Assembly (NCBI GenBank): GCA_964600965.1
Contig: CAZRLO010000001.1
Location: 1-64,000, forward strand
DNA: 64,000 bases
Direction of reading: 5' to 3'
DNA from: UBA5972 sp964600965
Lineage (GTDB): Bacteria > Pseudomonadota > Alphaproteobacteria > Rhodobacterales > Rhodobacteraceae
Part shown: one piece after another, positions 44,676 to 52,929 of the stretch
Position numbering within the stretch: position 1 is the first letter of the stretch
Layout of the letters: each line of letters begins with the position of its first letter
Notes under the pieces: generated by a model
Seen by the model: only the letters and a program-made list of their open reading frames with translations
Told to the model about the DNA's origin: nothing
The model's database searches: none
Program-made: the position numbers and the translations under genes

Positions 44676-46382
44676 TCAGCTCTGATTTTCGATGTGCTGC
44701 GCCAACGCATAATAGCCGAGGCGCGAAAAGTGCATCGCGTCCACATGGTGTTCTCTGGCGATCAGTTCATCCACGTCCAGAAAGACGAATCCTTCGTTTT
44801 CCTCGCAATACTGCCGGGTGATTTCGTTGTATCGCGTTCGAAACCGCATGGTACGTTCGGTATCGCCATGCAGCGTGCCCGCACCGATCAGAAACACGGT
44901 CGATCCGGGGTTCCTGCGGTCGCGAACCACGTCATAGCTCGCCCGGATCAGACCGGCCTTGTCGTCCAGTGAATAATCCCGGTGATGGAATTTCTTGGCA
45001 AAAAACAGCGCCTTGTCCGAGTTCAGCACAAACCTCAGCGCTTGCGGCGGCATGTGGATCAGATACTCGCCGCCAAATTCCTTGCCACCGAAGGTGAAAT
45101 AGTTCTGCCCGCCCATCGCCTGAAACAGCGAAATCACGATCCGGTCGCTGTCGCCCAGCGCCCGGTCGAATTCCAGCATGTCGGCGTGGGTCCAGGTCGT
45201 GATGGCCGAAAGGATCGGCTCGGATTTGATCCGGTCGCGCGGGTTGATGAAAAACCCCGGATCGTCATAGCGGATGATCGACCCGTCGCGCACGTAATTG
45301 ACGAATTCCTTGCGCTCCGCACCCAGATAGAACGACGTTTGCAGCAAATCGCAACCGCCCAGCAGGCAAACGCTGGCGGTCGAGGTCGCGGCCCCCATTT
45401 CGCTTGCCTTGGCAAAGGAGATCCAGTCCACCTGATCAAAGGATTTGATGTCATTGGCAACCGGGTTCGAAACCTTGATCGCCGGTTCCTCCAGAAATTC
45501 GTAAACGAACTGCTCGACCCCCATGTTCAGGGTCCGGCAGGAAAACGCGAAATGATCCAGCCGCGTGCGGTTGGCACGAATGACCGACATGAAAAATCCG
45601 ACAAAACCATAATCGCCGAACTTGTCGGCGGCATGAATCAGCCCGGCATGAACACCGGGCATCTTCAGCATATCCTGGAATTCCTGCTTTTCCGCGTCGG
45701 TTTCCAGGCGTTTTTTGGTATAATTCAACTGATTGGTCCGGTTGATCAGTTCGTAAACCCGGTCCATCTTGTCGCTGAAATCGGCGACGATGGTCAGGCG
45801 AATTTCGCTCTGCCGCAGAAACTCGACATTCGACATGCCATCGGATGCCTGGCTTTCGGTCTTGTCCTGCAACATGCGGTACTGGTTCAGTCGCGAATGT
45901 GATCGGTCATCCTTGCCTTTCAGGTTTGGATGCGAAAGCAACCAGTCCAATTCCTGATCTCCGGCAACGCACATCAGCCGTTCGTTGAAAAAGGCCGCCT
46001 CTTTCAGGTTCATGTGATTGTCGTCCAGAAACAGCACATTCTCGTCGCGCAGCCCCATCGCGCCGATCATGGAACTGATCGCCTGTCCTTTTGGCGTCCA
46101 GTCGATATGCGGAAAGACAAACAGGTCGAAAACCCCCAATTCGGCCAGTTTTTCGCGCGCTTCGGCAAAATCATTTTTCGAGCAGATGGAGCACATGATC
46201 CCCCGGTCGACCAGGGTTCGCACGATTTCGATATTGGCCTGAACCGGTTCGATCCCGCCTTCGGAAAGCGTGCCTTTCCAAAAGGTCTCGTCAAGGTCCC
46301 AGATCACCAGCTTGACGGCGGCGCCAATCGGATCAAATCCGTCTTTCATCGTCTGCCTGCTCTTTTTTTCTGCCTCGATCAT
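44676..46382 (-). CDS. FkbH-like HAD-IIIC protein with GNAT-like and SGNH-like domains
   Basis: A 568-aa three-part protein. Residues 22-150 are an FkbH-type HAD domain (IWDLDETFWKGTLSEGG with the DxDxT motif at 29-33, CSKND, FLDDNHMN). Residues 195-300 match the GNAT-like acyltransfer part of FkbH proteins (RVYELINRTNQLNYTKKR, FGDYGFVGFF). From about 337 comes a further region with an SGNH-hydrolase look: a first block LLGGCDLL, and a last block DAMHFSRLGYYALA in which Asp548 and His551 fit the DxxH dyad. FkbH proteins load glyceryl units on carriers or modify polysaccharides. An ATG at 46349 is an alternative start. Confidence 0.85.
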   Translation of the reverse strand: MIEAEKKSRQTMKDGFDPIGAAVKLVIWDLDETFWKGTLSEGGIEPVQANIEIVRTLVDRGIMCSICSKNDFAEAREKLAELGVFDLFVFPHIDWTPKGQAISSMIGAMGLRDENVLFLDDNHMNLKEAAFFNERLMCVAGDQELDWLLSHPNLKGKDDRSHSRLNQYRMLQDKTESQASDGMSNVEFLRQSEIRLTIVADFSDKMDRVYELINRTNQLNYTKKRLETDAEKQEFQDMLKMPGVHAGLIHAADKFGDYGFVGFFMSVIRANRTRLDHFAFSCRTLNMGVEQFVYEFLEEPAIKVSNPVANDIKSFDQVDWISFAKASEMGAATSTASVCLLGGCDLLQTSFYLGAERKEFVNYVRDGSIIRYDDPGFFINPRDRIKSEPILSAITTWTHADMLEFDRALGDSDRIVISLFQAMGGQNYFTFGGKEFGGEYLIHMPPQALRFVLNSDKALFFAKKFHHRDYSLDDKAGLIRASYDVVRDRRNPGSTVFLIGAGTLHGDTERTMRFRTRYNEITRQYCEENEGFVFLDVDELIAREHHVDAMHFSRLGYYALAQHIENQS

Positions 46383-46492
46383 AATCTTAGGCCAGACTTG
46401 CTGAAAAAGAAAGAAAACCGGTCAATCCAAAATTCAATGTTGAGATCGCGCCGCCCGGCTGAAACAATCCGGGCCATGAGGGACGTTCAGAA

Positions 46493-47569
46493 ATGTCGGT
46501 GATCCGGCGCATTGCGAACGGTGTGGTCGTGCCGATCCCCGCCGACGTCACAACGCCCGAGCATCTGTGCACCGGCGTTCTGACCGAGGGATTTCAGGAC
46601 GTACCCGAAAGCATCGTCTGGCGCGGCACCGAAAGATGGACCGAACCGCCGCGCCGACCCGAACCCGGCGAAATCGGTGAAAGACGCGGCGACCACATGT
46701 TCGCGGGGCTGTTATACGGCCACTTCGGGCATTTTCTGGTGGAATCGACCGCCCGCCTCTGGGCGCTGGAAACGCTGGGCTCAAAGCTCGACGGGATCGT
46801 TTTCGTCCCCAAGGCGCAGGTGCGGCAACAGCAGGTGCTGGCGCGCTATCAGGTGTTTCTCGATCTGCTGGGCATCGATCTGCCGGTGGAAAACCTGACA
46901 GAACCCGCGCGATACGATGCCATCCATGTCCCCCGGCAGGGGTTCGGCATGTTCGGCATGATCGAGGGCATACCCGAATACCGCCACTTCATGCGCTCGC
47001 GGCTGGACCGGCGAATCACCGCCAATGGCCCGCAAAAGCTGTATGTATCCCGCTCGGAACTGCCACATATGCGCGGCGGTCTTCTGGGCGAAAAACTGAT
47101 CGAACAACACCTGATCGCCGAGGGCTACCATATCTATCACCCGCAAAAGCACAGCTTTCACGACCAGCTTGCCGCCTACAAGGCCGCCGATTTCATCGTT
47201 TCGCCGGACGGTTCGCCGCTGCATATGGCGGCACTTGTGGCGCGACCCGGCACCAGGATCGCGGTAGTTGCCCGCCGTCCGAACGTCGCCCTGCAATTCG
47301 TGTTCCAGTTCCGGGCCTTCTGCGACATCGAACCGGTCATCGTGAATGCGCTGCGATGCCACTGGATTCCGGTTGCCGAGGTTGAACCCAACCGGCTTTC
47401 GCACGGTGAACTGGACGTGCCCGCCGTGGGTCGCCAGCTTGCCCAAGGCGGTTTGATCCGCGCCGGGACCGACTGGCCGGAAATGACCGCCGACCAGCGC
47501 GACGGGCTGATGACCGCATTGACGGCCCAACAGCGGACCCGATTCCGGCGGTACCGGCACCCGACCTGA
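46493..47569 (+). CDS. glycosyltransferase family 61 protein
   Basis: A 358-aa protein of the DUF563/GT61 type. Characteristic features are YGHFGHFLVESTARLWALE, KLYVSRSEL, YHIYHPQKHSFHDQLAAYKA, and the C-terminal FIVSPDGSPLHMAAL. Bacterial GT61 members add sugars to surface polysaccharides. It is divergent from the FkbH gene (110 bp between starts), and the two may share regulatory DNA. It is followed by hslV, so it marks the end of the polysaccharide region. Confidence 0.9.
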   Translation: MSVIRRIANGVVVPIPADVTTPEHLCTGVLTEGFQDVPESIVWRGTERWTEPPRRPEPGEIGERRGDHMFAGLLYGHFGHFLVESTARLWALETLGSKLDGIVFVPKAQVRQQQVLARYQVFLDLLGIDLPVENLTEPARYDAIHVPRQGFGMFGMIEGIPEYRHFMRSRLDRRITANGPQKLYVSRSELPHMRGGLLGEKLIEQHLIAEGYHIYHPQKHSFHDQLAAYKAADFIVSPDGSPLHMAALVARPGTRIAVVARRPNVALQFVFQFRAFCDIEPVIVNALRCHWIPVAEVEPNRLSHGELDVPAVGRQLAQGGLIRAGTDWPEMTADQRDGLMTALTAQQRTRFRRYRHPT

Positions 47570-47590
47570 AGCCGAATTCGCACATCACCG

Positions 47591-47619
47591 CTTGTTTCAC
47601 CTGCGTTGGCCTTCCATAT
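47591..47619 (+). promoter_or_regulatory. candidate sigma-32 heat-shock promoter of hslVU
   Basis: CTTGTTT, a 14-bp spacer and TTCCATAT lie just before hslV. The sigma-32 pattern is CTTGAAA-N14-CCCCATNT, so spacing is exact and the core CTTG and CCAT are kept. HslVU is a classical heat-shock operon, which supports the call. Confidence 0.5.
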
Positions 47620-47643
47620 ATGACCGCAGAAACGGAGGGGCGC

Positions 47644-48204
47644 ATGTCCGACAATCCGAAATTTCCCGGCTGGCACGGCACGACCATCATCGGGGTCAGA
47701 AAAGACGGCAAAGTAGCCGTGGTCGGCGACGGGCAGGTCAGTCTGGGCCAGACGGTGATCAAGAGCTCGGCCAAAAAGGTCCGCCGTATATCGCCCGGCG
47801 GATTTGACGTGGTGTGCGGCTTTGCCGGATCGACGGCGGATGCTTTCACCCTGCTGGAACGGCTGGAAGCAAAACTGGAGGCCGCACCGGGCCAGCTTGC
47901 CCGCGCCAGTGTCGAACTGGCCAAGGACTGGCGCATGGACAAATACCTGCGCAACCTCGAAGCGATGCTGATCGTCACCGATGGCGCGGATCTTTTCGTG
48001 ATCACCGGGGCCGGCGATGTTCTGGAACCCGAACACGGCATCGCCGCGATAGGCTCGGGCGGCAACTACGCGCTGGCCGCCGCGCGGGCGATGATCGACG
48101 GCGAGCTATCTGCCGAGGATATCGGCAGACGCGCGCTGGAAATCGCGGCCGAGATTTGCGTCTATACCAATGGGAACATCAGCGTGGAGGTAATCGGTGG
48201 CTGA
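47644..48204 (+). CDS. hslV: ATP-dependent protease peptidase subunit HslV
   Basis: Proteolytic core of the HslVU (ClpYQ) protease. The 186-aa protein begins with a short leader, then WHGTTIIGVRKDGKVAVVGD, in which Thr13 should become the N-terminal nucleophile after processing. Further landmarks are GQVSLGQTVIKSSAKKVRRI, VVCGFAGSTADAFTLLERLE and IGSGGNYALAAARAM. GGAGGGG precedes the ATG. Its last 8 bp overlap the small membrane-protein gene, which in turn overlaps hslU, giving a tightly coupled three-gene operon. Confidence 0.97.
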   Translation: MSDNPKFPGWHGTTIIGVRKDGKVAVVGDGQVSLGQTVIKSSAKKVRRISPGGFDVVCGFAGSTADAFTLLERLEAKLEAAPGQLARASVELAKDWRMDKYLRNLEAMLIVTDGADLFVITGAGDVLEPEHGIAAIGSGGNYALAAARAMIDGELSAEDIGRRALEIAAEICVYTNGNISVEVIGG

Positions 48205-48529
48205 ACTGTGGATAGCCGTCATCGGTGGCCTTGTCGGGGCGGCAATATCGCCGATCATCGTCACGGAATTTTCCCGATGGCGCCGCGAACAAAGCTGGGC
48301 AAAGCCGCGCAAGGTGCTGCTGCTGAAGATGCTGAACAACCCGAAATGGAAGCGGCGCTCGCTGAAATGGCTGACCACCGTGACCGGCACCGCCGACGAG
48401 GATTGTCGTACATTGCTGATCGAACTGGGTGCGCGCGGCACCATCATGGATGATAAATCCGAGGGCTGGGCGTTGATATCGCGCCTGCCGCTGACGATGT
48501 TTGACGACAAGGACGATCTGAACGAATGA
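48197..48529 (+). CDS. small membrane-anchored protein between hslV and hslU, unknown
   Basis: A 110-aa protein starting with GTG, preceded by GGAGG at 6 bp. The first 20 or so residues form a probable membrane helix (LWIAVIGGLVGAAISPIIV). After it comes a basic stretch (RWRREQSWAKPRK) and a compact domain (VLLLKMLNNPKWKRRSLKWL to the end) that could be a winged helix. I do not recognise the family. It overlaps hslV by 8 bp and hslU by 4 bp, so it is translated with them. A role as adaptor, membrane tether or regulator of HslVU is a guess from context. Confidence 0.8.
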   Translation: MAELWIAVIGGLVGAAISPIIVTEFSRWRREQSWAKPRKVLLLKMLNNPKWKRRSLKWLTTVTGTADEDCRTLLIELGARGTIMDDKSEGWALISRLPLTMFDDKDDLNE

Positions 48530-49833
48530 CCAACCTTACCCCCCGCGAGATCGTCAGCGAACTCGACCGCTTCATCATCGGCCAGAAGGACGCCAAGCGC
48601 GCGGTTGCCGTGGCGCTGCGCAATCGCTGGCGACGCAAACAGCTTGGTGACGATCTGCGCGACGAGGTTTACCCGAAAAACATCCTGATGATGGGCCCGA
48701 CCGGCGTCGGCAAGACCGAGATTTCGCGCCGTCTCGCGCGTCTCGCGCAGGCCCCGTTCATCAAGGTCGAGGCCACCAAATTCACCGAGGTCGGCTATGT
48801 CGGGCGTGACGTCGAACAGATCGTGCGTGATCTGGTGGACAGCGCCATTCTGATGATGCAGGAACTGCGCCGCGAAGAGGTCAGGGCGGGCGCCCATGGT
48901 TCCGCCGAGGAACGCGTGATCGACGCGCTGGCCGGAAACGACGCCCGCGATTCCACGCGCGAGATGTTCCGAAAGAAGCTGCGCGACGGGGTTCTGGACG
49001 ACAAGGAAATCGAGCTGGAGGTCGCCGACACCTCGAACCCTCTGCAAATGCTCGACATTCCCGGCCAACCCGGCGGCGGCATGGGGATGCTGAACCTTGG
49101 CGACATGTTCGGCAAGGCGATGGGCGGGCGAACCCAGCGCCGCAAGATGAGCGTAGCCGACAGCTATGAACTGCTGATCAACGAAGAGGCCGACAAGCTG
49201 GTCGACCACGAAGCCGTGACCCGCGAGGCGATCAAAGCAGTCGAAGAAAACGGCATCGTGTTTCTGGACGAGATCGACAAGGTCTGCGCCCGCAGCGATG
49301 CCCGCGGTGCCGATGTTTCCCGCGAAGGCGTGCAGCGCGACCTGCTGCCCCTGATCGAAGGCACCACCGTTTCCACCAAACACGGCCCGGTCAAGACCGA
49401 CCACGTCCTGTTCATCGCCTCCGGCGCCTTTCACATCGCCAAACCGTCGGACCTGCTGCCGGAACTGCAGGGCCGCCTGCCGATCCGGGTCGAGCTGCGG
49501 GCGCTGACCGAAGAAGATTTCGTGCGCATTCTGACGGAAACCGACAACGCCCTGACCCGGCAATATACCGCCCTGATGGCAACCGAAGAGGTGGAAGTCA
49601 CATTCACCGAAAACGGCATCAGGGCGCTGGCCCATATCGCGGCCGAGGTGAACGGCACCATCGAAAACATCGGGGCGCGGCGGCTTTATACCGTGCTGGA
49701 AAGGGTGTTCGAAGAGCTGAGTTTTTCCGCGCCCGACCGCGGCGGCGACAAGGTGGTCGTGGATTCGGCGTTCGTTGACAAAAACCTGGGCGAACTGATG
49801 AAATCAGCGGACCTGAGTCGGTACGTTCTGTAG
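48526..49833 (+). CDS. hslU: ATP-dependent protease ATPase subunit HslU
   Basis: AAA+ unfoldase that feeds substrates to HslV. The 435-aa protein has the family start LTPREIVSELDRFIIGQKDA, Walker A GPTGVGKT at residues 57-64, the I-domain insert (about 110-245), Walker B in NGIVFLDEIDKVCAR, sensor 1 (VLFIASGAFH) and the C-terminal LSRYVL, which docks into HslV. It overlaps the small membrane-protein gene upstream. Its stop codon lies inside a long perfect palindrome. Confidence 0.97.
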   Translation: MTNLTPREIVSELDRFIIGQKDAKRAVAVALRNRWRRKQLGDDLRDEVYPKNILMMGPTGVGKTEISRRLARLAQAPFIKVEATKFTEVGYVGRDVEQIVRDLVDSAILMMQELRREEVRAGAHGSAEERVIDALAGNDARDSTREMFRKKLRDGVLDDKEIELEVADTSNPLQMLDIPGQPGGGMGMLNLGDMFGKAMGGRTQRRKMSVADSYELLINEEADKLVDHEAVTREAIKAVEENGIVFLDEIDKVCARSDARGADVSREGVQRDLLPLIEGTTVSTKHGPVKTDHVLFIASGAFHIAKPSDLLPELQGRLPIRVELRALTEEDFVRILTETDNALTRQYTALMATEEVEVTFTENGIRALAHIAAEVNGTIENIGARRLYTVLERVFEELSFSAPDRGGDKVVVDSAFVDKNLGELMKSADLSRYVL

Positions 49834-49855
49834 GTCGGACAATTGTCCGACCTAC
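49830..49855. repeat. 26-nt perfect palindrome over the hslU stop codon
   Basis: The 13-bp half-site GTAGGTCGGACAA is followed at once by its exact reverse complement. It includes the hslU TAG. In RNA it would form a 12-13 bp hairpin with almost no loop. There is no T-run after it, so it is more likely an mRNA stabiliser, a Rho-pausing structure or a small dispersed palindrome than a simple intrinsic terminator. Confidence 0.75.
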
Positions 49856-49967
49856 CCAAGGCTTCCACCCGGACGCACGGACTCCAGCCCCGAACCAAAC
49901 CGCAAGCCTCGCCATGAATCACCGCATTTCCTCGGGTGATATCATCGTGTTAGGATGACGTCCGCGT

Positions 49968-50010
49968 GTCTAGTCGGTTAGACGGCCAGACGGCTGGTCC
50001 TACAGACTTT
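49968..50010. repeat. GACGGCCAGACGG-rich dyad repeat, copy B
   Basis: Starts GTCTAGTCGGTTAGAC, followed by GGCCAGACGGCTGGTC, and matches copy A at 41809 with only a few changes in the first ~28 bp. The changes turn the perfect palindrome into one that still pairs in RNA through G-U. It lies in the 282-bp spacer between hslU and the MFS gene, which contains no gene. Confidence 0.65.
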
Positions 50011-50115
50011 TCGGCCCCTGCCACGCACAAAACCCCGGCCCGTATCCGGTTCTTACGGTCCTTTCGGCAACTTGGGGCGTGACCCGGCAACGAAACCCTG
50101 TGCAAACTCCGCCTC

Positions 50116-51345
50116 ATGCGCTTTGCCGAATTCCTCGCCCAAAACAAACGCTGGCTTTTCGCCGGCGGCCTGATCGCACTCGGTTCGTCCTTTGGGCAGA
50201 CGTTTTTCATCTCGGTTTTCGCGGGCGAGATCATGGCCGGATTTCACCTGACCGACGGACAATGGGGCGCGATCTATTCGCTTGGGACCACGGCATCTGC
50301 CATCGTCATGTTATTTGCGGGCACGCTTTCCGACCGGCTGCGGGCGCGAACGCTGGCTTCGGCGGTATTGCTGCTGATGGCGGGCGCCTGTCTGCTCATG
50401 GCGAATGTTTCTGCGGTCTGGGCCTTGCCGGTCGCAGTGTTTGCGCTGCGATTCACCGGGCAGGGGATGCTCAGCCATATTTCCGTCGTCGCCATCGCCC
50501 GCTGGTACTCCGCCACGCGCGGCAAGGCTCTGGCGGTTGCCAATCTGGGTCTATCCCTGGGCGAGGCGCTGCTGCCGTTCGGGTTTGTCGCGATGCTGGC
50601 CTACGTCTCGTGGCAGACGCTGTGGTTGGTCGCGGCCGTCGGGGCATTGGCACTTATTCCGCCCCTGAGGATCCTGCTGAAACGCGAACGCACTCCGCAA
50701 TCCATCGTTGCCGAACAGAATGTCACCGGAATGAACGGCCACCACTGGTCACGACGGGACGTGCTTTCGCACTGGCTGTTCTGGGCGCTGATCCCGGCAA
50801 TTACCGCGCCCGGAATTTTTTCCACCGCGCTTTTCTTCCAACAGGTCCACCTCAGCCAAAGCAAAGGCTGGGAGCATACCCATTTCGTTGCGCTGTTTCC
50901 GGTCTATACCACCACCCTGATGATCGGCCTGTTCGCCTATGGCTGGGCGATCGACCGGATCGGCTGCCTGCGTCTGTTCGCGATGTTTCAGGTGCCAATG
51001 GCGTTGGCATATCTTGCCATGGGGCTGGGCGGCAGTCTGGTCTGGGCGGCGGTCGGCTTTTTTCTGCTGGGGTTGATGCAGGGCGGAGGCTCCACGTTGT
51101 TCGGCGCGATCTGGCCGGAACTTTACGGCACCAGACATCTGGGCGCGATCAAGGCACTGGCGGCGGCGCTGATGGTTTTCGGTTCCGCCATCGGGCCTGG
51201 CATGACCGGGGCGCTGATCGATCTTGGCATTCCGTTTCAGGACCAGATGGTCGGTTTCGCCGCGTACATTCTGGTGGTCTGTTTTCTGACATGGCTGGCG
51301 ATGCGCCGCGCCCTCGCGTCCATTCGCGTCAGCGCCGCCGTCTGA
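50116..51345 (+). CDS. MFS transporter
   Basis: A 409-aa membrane protein with 12 predicted helices in two halves, and the MFS loop motif FAGTLSDRLRARTLASAV between helices 2 and 3. A central basic loop (RILLKRERTPQSIV) separates the halves. The substrate is unknown; the layout resembles YbfB/NNP or oxalate/formate-type carriers only loosely. The ATG is chosen from MRFAEFLAQNKRW. Its end overlaps the convergent Smr-domain gene by 17 bp. Confidence 0.88.
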   Translation: MRFAEFLAQNKRWLFAGGLIALGSSFGQTFFISVFAGEIMAGFHLTDGQWGAIYSLGTTASAIVMLFAGTLSDRLRARTLASAVLLLMAGACLLMANVSAVWALPVAVFALRFTGQGMLSHISVVAIARWYSATRGKALAVANLGLSLGEALLPFGFVAMLAYVSWQTLWLVAAVGALALIPPLRILLKRERTPQSIVAEQNVTGMNGHHWSRRDVLSHWLFWALIPAITAPGIFSTALFFQQVHLSQSKGWEHTHFVALFPVYTTTLMIGLFAYGWAIDRIGCLRLFAMFQVPMALAYLAMGLGGSLVWAAVGFFLLGLMQGGGSTLFGAIWPELYGTRHLGAIKALAAALMVFGSAIGPGMTGALIDLGIPFQDQMVGFAAYILVVCFLTWLAMRRALASIRVSAAV

Positions 51346-51889
51346 GAAAAACGTAACACGCACCTTCGCCGCCGTGGTAACGATGCGCGGGAACGACCTC
51401 GGACACCACTTCACGCAGCGGGGCCGACGCCAGCCATTGCGGAACCTGCTGGCGCAGAATGCCGCGACGCGTGGGAATGACGTCAATGTCCGGTCCGGAT
51501 TTCCCCTTGCCGGTGATCACCAACAGTACCTTTTTCCCCGCCGCGTGGGCGCCAAAGACAAAGTTGTTCAAAACCGGTCGCGCTTCGGCCAGGGTCAGCC
51601 CGTGCAGGTCGACACGGCGGTCGACCTTCAACTGCCCTTTCTTGAGCCGCCTCAACCGGTTCTTGTCGGTGTTCGCGGGCATGGTCGCGCGCGGCACGGC
51701 CTCGGTTCGCGCGGTCGATTTTTCGCCGATCACGAACGGCCTGATCGGGGCCGGGGCCGGAAGTGGCCGGGGCTCCGATCTGTCGGGCGTCGGCACAAAG
51801 CCGGAATCCGGGTCCAGCGGCAGAACCTTTTCAACCACCTTTTTCCAAAGTGCGGTTTCCGCTTCGCTAAGCCTGCGGTTCCGTTTCAT
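51329..51889 (-). CDS. Smr/MutS2 C-terminal domain protein
   Basis: A 186-aa protein whose second half is an Smr endonuclease-like domain: KVDRRVDLHGLTLAEARPVL, LLVITGKGKSGPDID, PQWLASAPLREVV. The first half is low-complexity and proline/basic. Stand-alone Smr proteins have nicking or RNA-cleaving activity; the cellular role is unclear. Its start overlaps the mltA stop (ATGA), so it belongs to the operon timA-mltA-smr. Confidence 0.9.
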   Translation of the reverse strand: MKRNRRLSEAETALWKKVVEKVLPLDPDSGFVPTPDRSEPRPLPAPAPIRPFVIGEKSTARTEAVPRATMPANTDKNRLRRLKKGQLKVDRRVDLHGLTLAEARPVLNNFVFGAHAAGKKVLLVITGKGKSGPDIDVIPTRRGILRQQVPQWLASAPLREVVSEVVPAHRYHGGEGACYVFLRRRR

Positions 51890-52929
51890 CGCGAAGAGAT
51901 ACCCGCCAGCCGGTTCGCGATCCCGATCGGCAACAGCACCACCATGCGCCCGCCGTTTCGGGTCTGCCCGGCCATCTGCCCGGCATCGTCCCCCGTTCCG
52001 AAGAAGATATCGGCCCGCTGCGGTCCCTTGATCGCCGCGCCGACATCCTGTGCGACCATCAGGCGGCGGAGCGCTGCACGCCCCCCCTTTTCGACCCAGA
52101 CCGGTGCGCCCATCTGGGTATACTTCGGATCGACCGCGATCGTACGCATTGCCGTGATTGGACGGTCCAGCGCTCCGAACGGCCCCTGTTGCTGCGCGGC
52201 ATCGTTCAATTCGCGAAAGAAGACGTATGATGCGTTATGTTGCAGGATCTTGCGGCCCTTCAACGGGTTCTTGCGCACCCATGCCCTGATGCCCGCAATC
52301 GACGATTCGGAAAACGAGACCTGACCCTGCCGGATCAGTTCGCGCGCCGCCGACCGATAGACATGCCCGTTCTCGCCGGCATACCCGACCCTGATGGACG
52401 CGCCGTCCGGCAGATTGATCCGCCCGGAACCCTGAATATGCAGGTAATAAGCCTCGACCGGGTCGTCGACCCACGCGATTTCCAGACCCTGATTACGCAG
52501 TGCCCCATTGTCGATGGCCGCCCGTGTCAGTGCCGGATCGCCCGGTTTCATATTCTTGGGTTTTCGGTAGATCGGGTACTTGAAAGTGTCGGTCCGCACG
52601 CGTGATCCGCGCAATTCGGGCTCGAAATATCCGGTGAACAGCGCCTTGCTTTCCGGGTGAATGATCACCGGCGTAAAGAAGGATTCAAAAAACGTTCTGG
52701 CCGCAACGCCGGTTTCGGCAAACGCGCAAATCGGTTGCCATTCCGGCGCGCGGATATCCCGGCAGGATTTGGTGAACGCGCTCAGGGCCGCCGCATGATC
52801 ATCGGCCTCCCATCCCAGCAACTGATCGAAACCGATGATCTGGTGAAACGCATCGGCCCTGCCCGGAACGGCCCCCAGGATCTCCATAGCCGCCACCGCA
52901 GCACAGGCTGCGAGGCGTGGAAAATTCAT
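51886..52929 (-). CDS. mltA: membrane-bound lytic murein transglycosylase A
   Basis: Cleaves peptidoglycan glycan strands in the periplasm. The 347-aa precursor has a signal peptide (to about GRADA; the expected lipobox is not obvious, so it may be soluble), the MltA domain (FTGYFEPELRGSR, YYLHIQGSGRINLPDG, RVGYAGENGHVY), and the C-terminal 3D domain with RLMVAQDVGAAIKGPQRADI and FFGTGDDAGQMAG containing the catalytic Asp. It overlaps timA upstream and smr downstream, both by 4 bp. Confidence 0.95.
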   Translation of the reverse strand: MNFPRLAACAAVAAMEILGAVPGRADAFHQIIGFDQLLGWEADDHAAALSAFTKSCRDIRAPEWQPICAFAETGVAARTFFESFFTPVIIHPESKALFTGYFEPELRGSRVRTDTFKYPIYRKPKNMKPGDPALTRAAIDNGALRNQGLEIAWVDDPVEAYYLHIQGSGRINLPDGASIRVGYAGENGHVYRSAARELIRQGQVSFSESSIAGIRAWVRKNPLKGRKILQHNASYVFFRELNDAAQQQGPFGALDRPITAMRTIAVDPKYTQMGAPVWVEKGGRAALRRLMVAQDVGAAIKGPQRADIFFGTGDDAGQMAGQTRNGGRMVVLLPIGIANRLAGISSR

